DNA of 64,000 nucleotides from an uncultured Clostridia bacterium. GTDB taxonomy: Bacteria; Bacillota; Clostridia; Christensenellales; Borkfalkiaceae. The DNA is taken from assembly GCA_947631925.1 (NCBI GenBank), contig CANRNE010000007.1:16376-80375 (forward strand). The letters are read 5' to 3'. Position 1 is the stretch's first letter. Every line of letters starts with the position of its first letter. Below the pieces are notes generated by a model. It did not search any database. It was not told the DNA's origin and saw only the letters and a list, made by a program, of their open reading frames with translations. Positions 57,001 through 61,946 of this stretch are shown one piece after another. Made by a program: the position numbers and the translations under genes.

Positions 57001-59660
57001 CCTATCACATCACGCTCGTCAGCGCCAATCCCATCGACGGATTCACGCCCCGCGGGGACGGCAAGTACACGAAGGTCATTGACTATGTGTACGGCACGGT
57101 GGAGACGCTCCCCGTCAACATCCGCTCGGGCGGCTACATCCTCAACGGCTGGTCGCTCACGGAAGGGGAGACGGAGACCCACTTCACGCAGCTTCCTCTC
57201 CTCGCAGAGGACCGTGAAATCTATGCCGTGTGGGATGAAGTCGGCTTCGACATCCACTTCGTCGTGCGGGCGGCGGACAGTGCAACGGGCAGCGAGACGG
57301 AAGTCGCCGTCAAGAACTTCAAGTACGGCGCCGCGCTCTCCAATCTCCCCGAAGTGCCGCAAAAGGACGGCTACACGGGCGTCTGGGACATTCCCGAGGG
57401 CTACACCGTGGAGGACGAGGCGACCGTCTACGCCGTCTACACGGGCATCACGTACTACATCACCGAGTACAGTCTCCAACATGTGGAGGGGTACGAGAAG
57501 GTGGAGGCACACTTCGACGTCGACGGCTTCGAAGGGGACTCCTATTGGAAGAAGACCTACGCGTACGTCTTCGGCTCCGCACCGCACCCGCTCCCGCTCG
57601 GCGTGAGCGAAGAGGTGTACGGCTATGACTTCGACGGCTACTACACGCAGGCGTTCGGAGAGGGCAAGCGCATCGACAAGAACGTCATCGACGATGACAT
57701 GATACGGACCATCTTCCGCTTCAATGTCGGCCACAGCGACGTCTTCGAGGAACAGAATGTGCTCTTCGCGCGCTGGGTTGACAACTCCGTCACCGTCTAT
57801 CTGTACAGCGACTACGAGATTCTCGTGAGCGGCAGTGTCAACCGCGACGTCGACGGCTACTACAAGACGGTCACGAAGGCGGAGAATGACTACGACATCT
57901 CGGGCGAGGACATCTCGCTCAGGAACAGGACGGGTCTGCGCCGCCTCGGCTGGTGGCATCTCGACGATGCGGGCAACTGGTCGAGCATCACCGACGTCAG
58001 CGCTTTCCGCAACTTCGACAACCGGGACAAGGCGACCGTCAAAGTCTTCGCCCTTTGGATTGAGGACATCAAAGTCAAAGTCACGCAGTTCTATACGAAT
58101 AGTTTGATTGGCGGCGCGCAGTACAACATCGGCGGCACGGTGTCCGGCGGACTTCCGAGCGGCAACAAGAGCCAACAGATTTTCGCGGCAGCCAATATCA
58201 CGCCTTCGATTACGGGCTACTACGTCCTGTTCAATGCCAGCGGCAGCACGAACGACACGCCGGGCGGCAAGCAGGACATCACGGTCACCCGCGACCCGAA
58301 CACGAACATCGGCTCCTTCATGCAGACAAGTATGAACAGCGGCACGTTCGGCGCCTTTTTGTGGACGGAACGCGCGAAGTTCGGCGGCGTCGTCATGCGC
58401 ATGGAATTTGCGCACAACGGCGATTCCATCGTGTTCTATGGCGGAAACGTCGTCTCCGCCGAGACCTACACCGTCACCTATCACAAGGAGAGCGGTGAAG
58501 TCGTGGGAAGCGTCTCCGACGTGCGCACGGGCTATTTAGGCAACTACAATCTCGGCGCGTTCAGCGATTGGGGTATCAAGGCGTCCGACCTCGCCTTCGA
58601 CAACATGCCTTACATCGACGAACTCGCCGCAGAGAACAACATCCCTTGCCCGCAGGACGGCTCCCGTCAGGGCGACGGCGAATATGTATGGCCGCACAGG
58701 GCGGTCACGGGCAACACCGAGGTCTATCCCTATCTTCTTCTCGACCCCGTCTCCGTGACCTTCACGAGCGACTTCAAATTCTCCGACGCATGGAGGGCGA
58801 GCGCCGATGGGACGTTCACCTACACGGCGAAGATACGCCCCGGCTCCACCGTGGAAGTCGTGTACAGCGACCGCACGGATACTCTCTACAAAGTGACCGA
58901 GGAGGCACAGCAGAGCGTCACCCTTCCCTCCACCGCCTCCCTTGCATCGGGCGGGCTCATCGGACAGTGGAGCGCCTCGTCTGCCATTGTCGGCGAATAC
59001 GGCGCGACCTTCGTCGTGCAGTATAAGCCCAACACCATCATCTATCAGAGCGAACTTACCTTCACCGCAACGGTGGACGGCGAGACGGTCGGCTTCAGCG
59101 CAAATGAGGAATACAGCGTGCAGTATACGAGCGCGTATACCCTCATCGTTCCCAGCGGCGGCACAACGACGGTGAACGGCACGACGTATAACTTCCTCGG
59201 TTGGTACACGAAGAACGCAGACGGCTCGTGGGCGAAGTTGGGCGACACCCTTGCCGTCACGGCATCCGACGAGCCGACCTATGCGTATGCGCTGTGGCAG
59301 AAGACGGCATTAGGTATTCGCTCTTTAGGCGGTTCAAGAAAGACTGCGGGATGGAAGCAGTATAAGTTCACAGTTACGGTTGAACAAATAATCGATGAAG
59401 TTTTAGTTGGAGCGTTTATATCGGATTCTTTGTTCACTCGGGCTGTGAGCTATCGATTTGTGGTCAACAAGAATGCTTCAACTCCGAACGACAATGAATA
59501 TTCCGCGCAACAATCTTCGACGTCATATTCAGTCACATTAGACGATACAAGCATGTTTGATAACGTTTATGCGCACGCACAAGCGGTAGTTGAATACAAG
59601 AATGCGAGAGGCGATGTGCTATTGACGCTGACGGCAAACGCAACCCACTCCAGCTGGTAA
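42030..59660 (+). CDS. Giant modular exported protein of 5,876 residues (about 17 tandem beta-rich modules plus InlB-type repeats)
   Basis: Preceded by AAGGAGG. Residues about 20-45 form one hydrophobic helix (signal or N-terminal anchor) after a basic start. Residues about 50-340 are a unique domain; 350-3930 hold about 17 modules near 200 residues each. Each module alternates amphipathic strands, a YLDG.MYLNLG-like turn with K.KA, then LL..LGINFDLGNV.V and a Tyr-Asp start of the next module. Residues about 3930-4700 are unique; 4930-5750 contain Flg_new/InlB B-type repeats (YTFDGWNVTV, VTVSAKWN, YNFLGWYTKN). There is no LPXTG motif and no C-terminal anchor. Probably a surface fibre or adhesin; a lipid-binding role for the beta modules is only a thought. 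Module function unknown. Confidence 0.9.
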   Translation: MSRSSKQNKYKRVGSNGLSVAMKCLAVFSAFAAVGVGGYSLISAFLTTADRNSIDLEYGSVSTPVEEGEVYEEGVYDGVDIFARLNWTFAQQTDWYGEYHGTVNTVVSQDVQTYKYYHDGMLISADITKSSIVNAARQFCYVKDADRVIWREAAVGPDGYNKMETKWSEGAPEEGSNLTISGEHGFKATNGLPAYELSVYVIEPETVKSAEVIDLEGGLHKVTYVMNPDTWEETDENGNTVVKGANAYYINQMIFTGGLPEAPVFESLTVSFTFDDNWYTYKTEVEEAYSAKYGFIAAPCTSTASTVYSYGVNEDYPTAYEDYFYQYMDETADVGPGEKELTVLDCLANAFGVLLAEPTDLSCDLSLDGIPLAGAVSLDLSGADLSNFSIDALKAGIRLGGLGLHIDGGQAYVTYGGAKLKLSLGELVSLFSKPEPAEEGTEEGTGGLDTDALLGALTGGTFTVKEDSAELHSVLPLMGMEIKTDFYFLLDGEKNVSLDHAEVALSLGGHDIAATIAFGGEGVPALSAEEKALYGDAMPTILSLADLIRGGKYGVDLSYDGEGFQVTGSVEIAADPFTLHGELTMALDGGASKKLAFSYDGTSAYVDLDGIRLKANAEEVIDLVKAFTGDLPAANLDLGALAKTLLSPEFAGNFSSLSEESAVRLLIRGTQLLKAFNLDFTLGDVTVDLKPDCVTVSALGISATLRAGNDFAVDTEHYTDVMPFAKQIADLVSGRYLRAQVNYTSEDFSLGGTVNFDIGTLTVSAALNLNYHGSVKSFDVIFGGDALYVTVDGLHVKATVEDAVQLIKEYAGLPDMGEPLDIVSALFGIDFSELVKLQKDEDTTTLTVAGSALLSALGLEFDLGDVTLIADGETLTLRAYGATVEIGAGEPFTVSTEGYAELVKYANTLLSIYNHGTLRAELNLSAGDLAVTGEVNLDFSDFDVQADLALRYLSAEKHFLIGYTAGNLYLSVDGLKVSLNAEEALALIVGSLGAEGDEEARDLVADLLAMDFSELIPELWESNDILHVALSSGALFRMFGMDFDLGDVHINVSEESVLVKLGTAEISVGKGIDFVVDTQDFLDVTDTIKGVISLTQSKYLRIELAYTGEKLQVAGGIDVLLAEQSASGAFTLTYGGTAHEIGIIYLAGDDTVYLSVGENIKVRANLSEAADLLKSLLTRPAAAAEPVALSDGEDLSDEEKSLLEKILSFDLSALLELRDTEDGISILVDCDKIASSLGIGEVTVDLKDAGTIAVTALKGNLTASVARTESAKVGSTDGYIDLLPYVDDLRTLFDQPTVIVGIGYDGTDLKVRADIKADTERRVVTGRFTLVYKGSTRDVMLYYVDGTLYLAMGDYRIKADTTSAVVLLAAYLGFSETEGADYRVLAEALGFDFEGLLALSENAEGDTLTVLIKGTELLRALGVDLDLGDIGVQIGKGYLRIDFKGAQVEVAGSTMPVAVPDDLESYTDLTEYVNVLTGIFQSGVLKIDVAYAKEGKPTVDGTLYLDIKGKRADARVSVLSKEGDTGFSLGLAYRREGGSTVLYLDLDGAKLKLDLDALVALAKGEPAKASEIALLALEESPAALGEEQRSKLLALLDKLLTLNLDDLFTMTEGGDSLSVSVDGGKLFEKLLDLFGISANGGDPGEIVFAVHKGGDAGDNMTLSVMGASFTVTGSSSEEYPALADASSYLDAERYARYLVELFQKDVLRLSVSKLSFLLGEKQVGLSAELDFADGVLGGTAEVRYGDTEIPVSVYYESAEKTVYLGVGDGLKVKASIDDIKALIKNIRDGKASDSAEPATVALIGLYSFGIFSLTETDETLSLLADGSKLLNLLGANFDLGNVTLEVAEGRLGVAVSGGAFELQAEITEGSTAKFDADKESYIDIVRYLDAAVELFRSPAFQIDLSLEKGKVQLSGSVTFDVNNKAAEGEIDFVYNASAKKHLSFVYLDGVMYLNLGEKYRLKADTTSAVVLLAAYLGFSNSEDASYEMLDGILESFTGMLSLRENAEENTLLLLVNGTELLSKLGINFDLGNVAVAVSDGKLSVSADGIRADLVGRKDFTVPDASDFADYTDVTAYVNALTSVFGKNYLEIAVKYGKAGETQAEGTVSLDLKGKRFVGNLAVTSADGTGYRFGFALVKETAGYVLFANLDGARMRLDLEELKAYLNGSDPAAAAIALAEAEEAAPASLGDKLGGILDTLLTLDLDDYFTLAEEDDILTLVVNGTGLLQKILGTATLFGKEINLGDISITVPKNESNIQLTAGTLSLTVSGSDDAFPTFAEGDGAENYADILQPVKYLAALFEKEIFCVNLENLTFTVDGTEISLNGKVDFRTDGTFAGGNLTLTVGETEVAVTLYFERGAEGDVLYLGAGDLKVKASVADIKALITRIKELKDGSAEAHAIRLFALALSEHDLFGFAEEEGVYTLGINGEKLLKLFGSDFDLGNVTLEVAEGRLGVAVSGGAFELQAEITEGSTAKFDADKESYIDIVRYLDAAVELFRSPAFQIDLSLEKGKVQLSGSVTFDVKNKAAEGEIDFVYNASAKKHLSFVYLDGAMYLNLGEKYRLKADTTSAIVLLAAYLGFSNSEDASYEMLDGILESFTGMLSLRENAEESTLLLLVNGTELLSKLGINFDLGDVAVAVSDGKLSVSADGIRADLVGRKDFTVPDASDFADYTDVTAYVNALTSVFGKNYLEIAVKYGKAGETQAEGTVSLDLKGKRFVGNLAVTSADGTGYRFGFALVKETAGYVLFANLDGARMRLDLEELKAYLNGSDPAAAAIALAEAEEAAPASLGDKLGGILDTLLTLDLDDYFTLAEEDDILTLVVNGTGLLQKILGTATLFGKEINLGDISITVPKNESNIQLTAGTLSLTVSGSDDAFPTFAEGDGAENYADILQPVKYLAALFEKEIFCVNLENLTFTVDGTEISLNGKVDFRTDGTFAGGNLTLTVGETEVAVTLYFERGAEGDVLYLGAGDLKVKASVADIKALITRIKELKDGSAEAHAVRLLAFALSEHDLFGFAEEEGVYILGINGEKLLKLFGSDFDLGNVTLEVSDGTLSDGTLSVGVEGGAFTLAAQLVEGTTENFEIDKTDFVDILKYVNTAIDIFTQPTFELDLHYANESKTLSAAANVVIDTKQKAVSGTVTLTLNKEGASANKRATFCYLEGTGYVCLETGEGSTLKFKAKSAATVALLAGYLGFSGSDGNFSEEFKSAFEGMFDDFDRLFTLKESGDVLTLLLDGSQLLKDLGVSVGDIGISIDSNKNGEKLTLALLGAELSVRGSSVSVTAPGDLDSYTDLSEYADTVATLLKSGYLDFALDYTEGEGSDALHAAGTLSVDLKEKQARAEIAITRGEKSVLNLTVVYTKDGMLYVDFGGSKVKANPKDVVDYVKGLIDGTAGISAIALEPMALSDEPQTVALTEEQKKNLTNLLEKLFTLELDDVFTLTAEEDALTVAVRTSELLRKLLGREVKISDIAITVGESKYDESGAVTECGTVTIKMGGATLTASSADSFKDLTEEEKAEYADILEYVKRAADIFASEAKRIDIALTVDAFRLGIVLHTVKDNSFAKGEITLTYNSAFQTLNFVYCKDAEGVGYLYFALDDIRVKAKTEDLLGLVKSLFSSLSGREATDGETAAIAYGVAIIELGSDLDAEKLGLYEEDGALVLAIGGDTIMNLLGDKVKELLGDKFSIGRIALSVFETTFGVEAALSAGGKDVSLSLGISKGAVFGISDEERAAFESYIDIFKYGRMVKKLFTESATLQAEIKAKIGGKDLVVTLRFNKDLSAAEGTLSLGSLRVGITYVLYSHEKDGETVNDVMLYLSYGDDVKLCANVSEAIRLIRAAQPATVALTAEEQTVLERVLALDFGTILSLKESVTESGDELQVTLATAELFEALGINFDLGTVNVVISEGQLVLSVGGKADITVYGTSRPNTVVAPEGYHDITNIVGRLCEILAAQGIEFAGNLDIGDTVVSVEQGVVTWREGGTKFYLRGSLGESQFGLSIANSHVRLRLGAFGIEFDYGDVGDFVTAVKALIERIKGTIEKIKESVTGTFDKDELIASLKGIIDLLEGSEKLTTTMVAAAVEVAAGEPYFEIAPERDAFLTFALGAVQLSVFDETNSERAFLGLGVKFESELVKLNGQFDTAVYPKELDFPVLEGEYYDLKQISAILGSVGAAVDLVAEPDLFFTIGGDVTSENVALYTDSGKKYDVSGTMEYHSGGSFPIHIEMDKNNLWVNTDLFVKFSLQLKAGTTSDASLKDLYIDIAILDYDIDDGSKDGMLDFYVSISQVGDGNDGYEPLLLYAPADEIMTLLSGAASIVGLDGVEIVNEYLIKTWITDGDMVARLKGLGVSLIPTIMDLLKGDETGTASILNVKQDETFGEFTFDIGDSDLVLKTQVDESGVARLTYLGVANAKSKDETTNIEFTIDRSFDSNAFAISGDYFRIEGVDELLLALGRTSTHLATDDEIAGGIASAGEYVRNDLFFIDGKLNLHVGLLNRDVDVTVLGLSVNFDKDNNISLNASLSYTGLHIGASALLGGGNGDIIKGDSVLDITIKNGMMYLRRTQNSYFDGSTEKRFPTPEVVYRAFPLSNFMKDDATMMDNICFMFNFSEEFFAWIMEQATSTDPAPAGTTTDLGTLFKKYIVSCTYAPKDEKNLDYTLILNGPGLVGSNLFSNIEVTLGVIDGVLRSIKIPSFSIVSIITVTADLELRNPEYVFDAGTYDTTTDIAGTLEEAMEAKLSSANWNVTSYLEGQLATVTYQIADVVVGTQYVVFDPATKELYARLNFPSIDRCLEEHPELQADGYTYIWDKYDPNTFYATITYQARPQANSYTLVFIISEEHADTYALSRQQILDAGYVWDEARGAYVRTVHWTFNPDNLIDLPYVTTEVGRIVGFRCPNGNLHNESHRGLDFYDRETVVYTAEWEYINYTVTFDFGNGTSEKKTGHYGDALQYPADTEVPERTGYTFDGWNVTVETFTENVTVSAKWNPNTYHITLVSANPIDGFTPRGDGKYTKVIDYVYGTVETLPVNIRSGGYILNGWSLTEGETETHFTQLPLLAEDREIYAVWDEVGFDIHFVVRAADSATGSETEVAVKNFKYGAALSNLPEVPQKDGYTGVWDIPEGYTVEDEATVYAVYTGITYYITEYSLQHVEGYEKVEAHFDVDGFEGDSYWKKTYAYVFGSAPHPLPLGVSEEVYGYDFDGYYTQAFGEGKRIDKNVIDDDMIRTIFRFNVGHSDVFEEQNVLFARWVDNSVTVYLYSDYEILVSGSVNRDVDGYYKTVTKAENDYDISGEDISLRNRTGLRRLGWWHLDDAGNWSSITDVSAFRNFDNRDKATVKVFALWIEDIKVKVTQFYTNSLIGGAQYNIGGTVSGGLPSGNKSQQIFAAANITPSITGYYVLFNASGSTNDTPGGKQDITVTRDPNTNIGSFMQTSMNSGTFGAFLWTERAKFGGVVMRMEFAHNGDSIVFYGGNVVSAETYTVTYHKESGEVVGSVSDVRTGYLGNYNLGAFSDWGIKASDLAFDNMPYIDELAAENNIPCPQDGSRQGDGEYVWPHRAVTGNTEVYPYLLLDPVSVTFTSDFKFSDAWRASADGTFTYTAKIRPGSTVEVVYSDRTDTLYKVTEEAQQSVTLPSTASLASGGLIGQWSASSAIVGEYGATFVVQYKPNTIIYQSELTFTATVDGETVGFSANEEYSVQYTSAYTLIVPSGGTTTVNGTTYNFLGWYTKNADGSWAKLGDTLAVTASDEPTYAYALWQKTALGIRSLGGSRKTAGWKQYKFTVTVEQIIDEVLVGAFISDSLFTRAVSYRFVVNKNASTPNDNEYSAQQSSTSYSVTLDDTSMFDNVYAHAQAVVEYKNARGDVLLTLTANATHSSW
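47541..49349 (+). repeat. 1,809-bp tandem duplication, copy A
   Basis: Three modules (603 residues). Nearly identical to copy B immediately downstream; by eye only about 14 base differences, clustered at the two ends, with about 1 kb in the middle showing no difference that I could find. Confidence 0.9.
49350..51158 (+). repeat. 1,809-bp tandem duplication, copy B
   Basis: Second copy of the three-module block, in frame (603 codons). Its end continues into a diverged module where FDLGNVTLEV reappears at 51159. Confidence 0.9.
51189..51218 (+). repeat. 15-bp tandem micro-duplication
   Basis: GACGGCACGCTCTCC occurs twice in a row (51189-51203, 51204-51218) and adds the five residues DGTLS in frame. 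Confidence 0.9.
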
Positions 59661-59696
59661 GAAATGCATCTCTGTTGGCAGTACTAAAAAAACTTC

Positions 59697-59745
59697 AAAA
59701 AAAATTCGCGAAGGGTATTGACTTTTCGCGAATTTTTTCTATAAT
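59697..59745 (+). terminator. Terminator overlapping the GH16 promoter
   Basis: A-rich TTCGCGAA arm (59697-59712) pairs with TTCGCGAATTTTTT (59725-59738) to form a terminator for the giant gene. Its loop holds TTGACT (59718-59723), and TATAAT (59740-59745) follows 16 nt later, so the promoter of the next gene is built into the terminator. Confidence 0.75.
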
Positions 59746-59846
59746 TATAGCTATATAAGGGGGAACATGCTTCGCGCGCCTGCGGTGCGGAAGAAAAGTT
59801 CGGTTTTCGCGCAAACGATTTGCGTAATAATTATTTGGAGGTAACT

Positions 59847-61721
59847 ATGAAAAAACTGCGTCTCACTGCTATCGGGGCGGCAATTCTCATGGGAATTTCC
59901 TGTCTCGCGGCATGCGCACCCCGCGGCAAGACATCGGGGCTCACCGATGAACCCTTGAGCGGCGACTACCTTGCCGACTTCTCGAAGGGCGACCCCGGTG
60001 AAAAGGTGCTCTTCGCCACGAACGGCTACTCAAACGGCAGCGTGTTCAACACGGTATGGACGAGTGACAACCTCACCTATTCGAACGGGCAGATGCACCT
60101 CGGACTGAAGGCGGAGGAAAAGACCGTAGACCTTAACGGAACGCCTACGATGTTCCAATACACTTCCGGCGAAGCGCGCACGAGGTATTACTACGGCTAC
60201 GGCGACTACGAAGTCCGCATGAAGCCCTCGACGTCCAAGGGGACCGCGTCGACCTTCTTCGTCTGCACGGGGCCGTACGACGTCTATGACGACGTTCCCA
60301 ACCCTTGGGACGAGATTGACATCGAGTTCCTCGGACAGGACCCCACAAAGGTGCAGTTCAACTACTACGCGGACGGCATCGGAAATCATGAGTATATGTG
60401 CGACCTCGGCTTTGACGCTTCCGAGGAGTTCCACAACTACGGCTTCCGCTGGGCGGAAACGTACATCACTTGGTTCGTGGACGGCAAGCCCGTCTACCGC
60501 GTCGAAAAGGCCGACGTGAAGGATGGGGAGAAGTTCCCGTCCACCGCGGGCAGAATCCTCATGAACTACTGGTGCGGCACCAAGGACGCCGAAGGCTGGA
60601 TGGGCAAATTCAGCGGCCCCGACGGCAAGACGGCGGACTATGAGTGGGTCAAGACCTCCGCGGCGAGGACCAACCCTCCCGGCGGGGACCCTTACGCACC
60701 CGCCAAGGGCGATGCCTATGAGGGCGATTGGAATGCCGTGACGGCGGCAGACCTCGCGTTTGCAAGCAACGACGGGTACACCGTCGCGCCTTCTTCCGAC
60801 AAGAAGTCCGCAGGCATCACTTATACCAACGTCTCGGGCACTTCCTACCAGAACGTCAACATGGACGTCACCGCGGCGGCCGCAAATCACAGCTTCATGC
60901 AGCTCACCGTCAAAAACAACGGCACAGTCGCCGTCGACCTTCGCATCAACGTGCAGAACGGTGGCAAATGCCTCAACGCCGCGGCCTCTCAGGACGGCGA
61001 AAAGGCAAGAACCGACCTCCAGTGGGGCGGCTCCTTCTTCACGGTTGAAGCGGGCAAGACCGCAGTGTGCGAAGTGAAATTCGTCGGCGTCGCCACCTCT
61101 GTCGAGCTCATGATTGACTCGTCAACCGGCAGTGAGGCTACCCGCAGCGGCAACGTCACCGTCTCCAATCTCAAATTCGCCGGAGAAGGGCAGGGGACCG
61201 AAACGCCTTCGGGCGACCCCGTCGCGCTCACCTTCACCAAGGCGGAGAATTCGGGTTACACCGTGACGGCAGCCGAGGAGAACAAATCGTGGACGCTCAA
61301 CTACGTCGGCAAGGGCAACACCTACAACCCCGTGACCGCCGAATGCGCTGCGCTTGCCGCAGGCAAGACGACGTTCTCGGTTACCATCAGGAACAACAAG
61401 GATACCGCCGTCACCGTCCGCGTGGACGTACAGGGTACAACGCGCGTAGATACGAGCAACGGCAACGGCTCGGGCAGTAGCACGGACGCAACCAATAAGA
61501 CTGCGACCTGCACGGGCGGCACGGGCCTCTACACCGACCTCCAGTGGGGCGGCACGAAAGTCACCCTTGCGGCGAATGAGGAAGTCACCCTCACCATCAC
61601 CTATGACGGGGCGATGGCGCAGGGCGCGGTCAAGAACATCCTCATCTTCGTCGACTCGATGGGCGGCGATGAAAATGACCACGACGCGAGCGTCACGGTC
61701 AGCAAGTTCATCTTCGCATAA
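59847..61721 (+). CDS. Glycoside hydrolase family 16 lipoprotein with two tandem beta-sandwich domains
   Basis: The 624-residue lipoprotein (lipobox LAAC, Cys23) has a GH16 catalytic domain (about 50-285) with the signature EIDIEF: nucleophile Glu156, Asp158, acid/base Glu160, preceded by TFFVCTG and followed by FRWAETYITWFVDGKPVYRV. GH16 enzymes cut beta-1,3- or beta-1,3/1,4-glucans, agar-type galactans or related polymers; some are transglycosylases. Two similar domains follow (about 292-450 and 455-624), both with a TDLQWGG motif, likely carbohydrate-binding or cell-surface spacers. Start at ATG 59847 with GGAGGT. Confidence 0.9.
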   Translation: MKKLRLTAIGAAILMGISCLAACAPRGKTSGLTDEPLSGDYLADFSKGDPGEKVLFATNGYSNGSVFNTVWTSDNLTYSNGQMHLGLKAEEKTVDLNGTPTMFQYTSGEARTRYYYGYGDYEVRMKPSTSKGTASTFFVCTGPYDVYDDVPNPWDEIDIEFLGQDPTKVQFNYYADGIGNHEYMCDLGFDASEEFHNYGFRWAETYITWFVDGKPVYRVEKADVKDGEKFPSTAGRILMNYWCGTKDAEGWMGKFSGPDGKTADYEWVKTSAARTNPPGGDPYAPAKGDAYEGDWNAVTAADLAFASNDGYTVAPSSDKKSAGITYTNVSGTSYQNVNMDVTAAAANHSFMQLTVKNNGTVAVDLRINVQNGGKCLNAAASQDGEKARTDLQWGGSFFTVEAGKTAVCEVKFVGVATSVELMIDSSTGSEATRSGNVTVSNLKFAGEGQGTETPSGDPVALTFTKAENSGYTVTAAEENKSWTLNYVGKGNTYNPVTAECAALAAGKTTFSVTIRNNKDTAVTVRVDVQGTTRVDTSNGNGSGSSTDATNKTATCTGGTGLYTDLQWGGTKVTLAANEEVTLTITYDGAMAQGAVKNILIFVDSMGGDENDHDASVTVSKFIFA

Positions 61722-61737
61722 TTTGCGACAAAACGGG

Positions 61738-61769
61738 CGGGGTTTCCCTTCGGGGAGACCCCGTTTTTT
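61738..61769 (+). terminator. Rho-independent terminator of the GH16 gene
   Basis: CGGGGTTTCCC/GGGAGACCCCG with a short loop and six T. Confidence 0.9.
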
Positions 61770-61893
61770 CACAAAAAAACCGCGTAGATTTTCACGCCGT
61801 TCTTAAAAATTTCACCTAACTTTCACATTTTTTCACAAATTTCGATTTTTATGCGCTTACTTTCTTGACATACATTCACAGACGCGCTATAAT
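61767..61893 (+). promoter_or_regulatory. Consensus promoter of the glycosyltransferase with phased TTTCAC array
   Basis: TTGACA (61865-61870), 17-nt spacer, TATAAT (61888-61893), both perfect. Upstream, TTTCAC occurs at 61767, 61790, 61810, 61821 and 61831; the last three are 11 and 10 bp apart, on the same helical face, as in sites of OmpR/PhoB-type activators. Confidence 0.7.
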
Positions 61894-61946
61894 ATTGGAA
61901 AAAGGTGCCAAGCGCACCGCAATCCACCGAATATGGGGAAAAACGC

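Noticed and set aside
42030..59660. CRISPR array or tandem mobile elements suggested by the strong internal repeats
   Set aside because: The repeats are in frame, multiples of three, protein-coding and of gene-module length; no short identical repeats with unique spacers exist.
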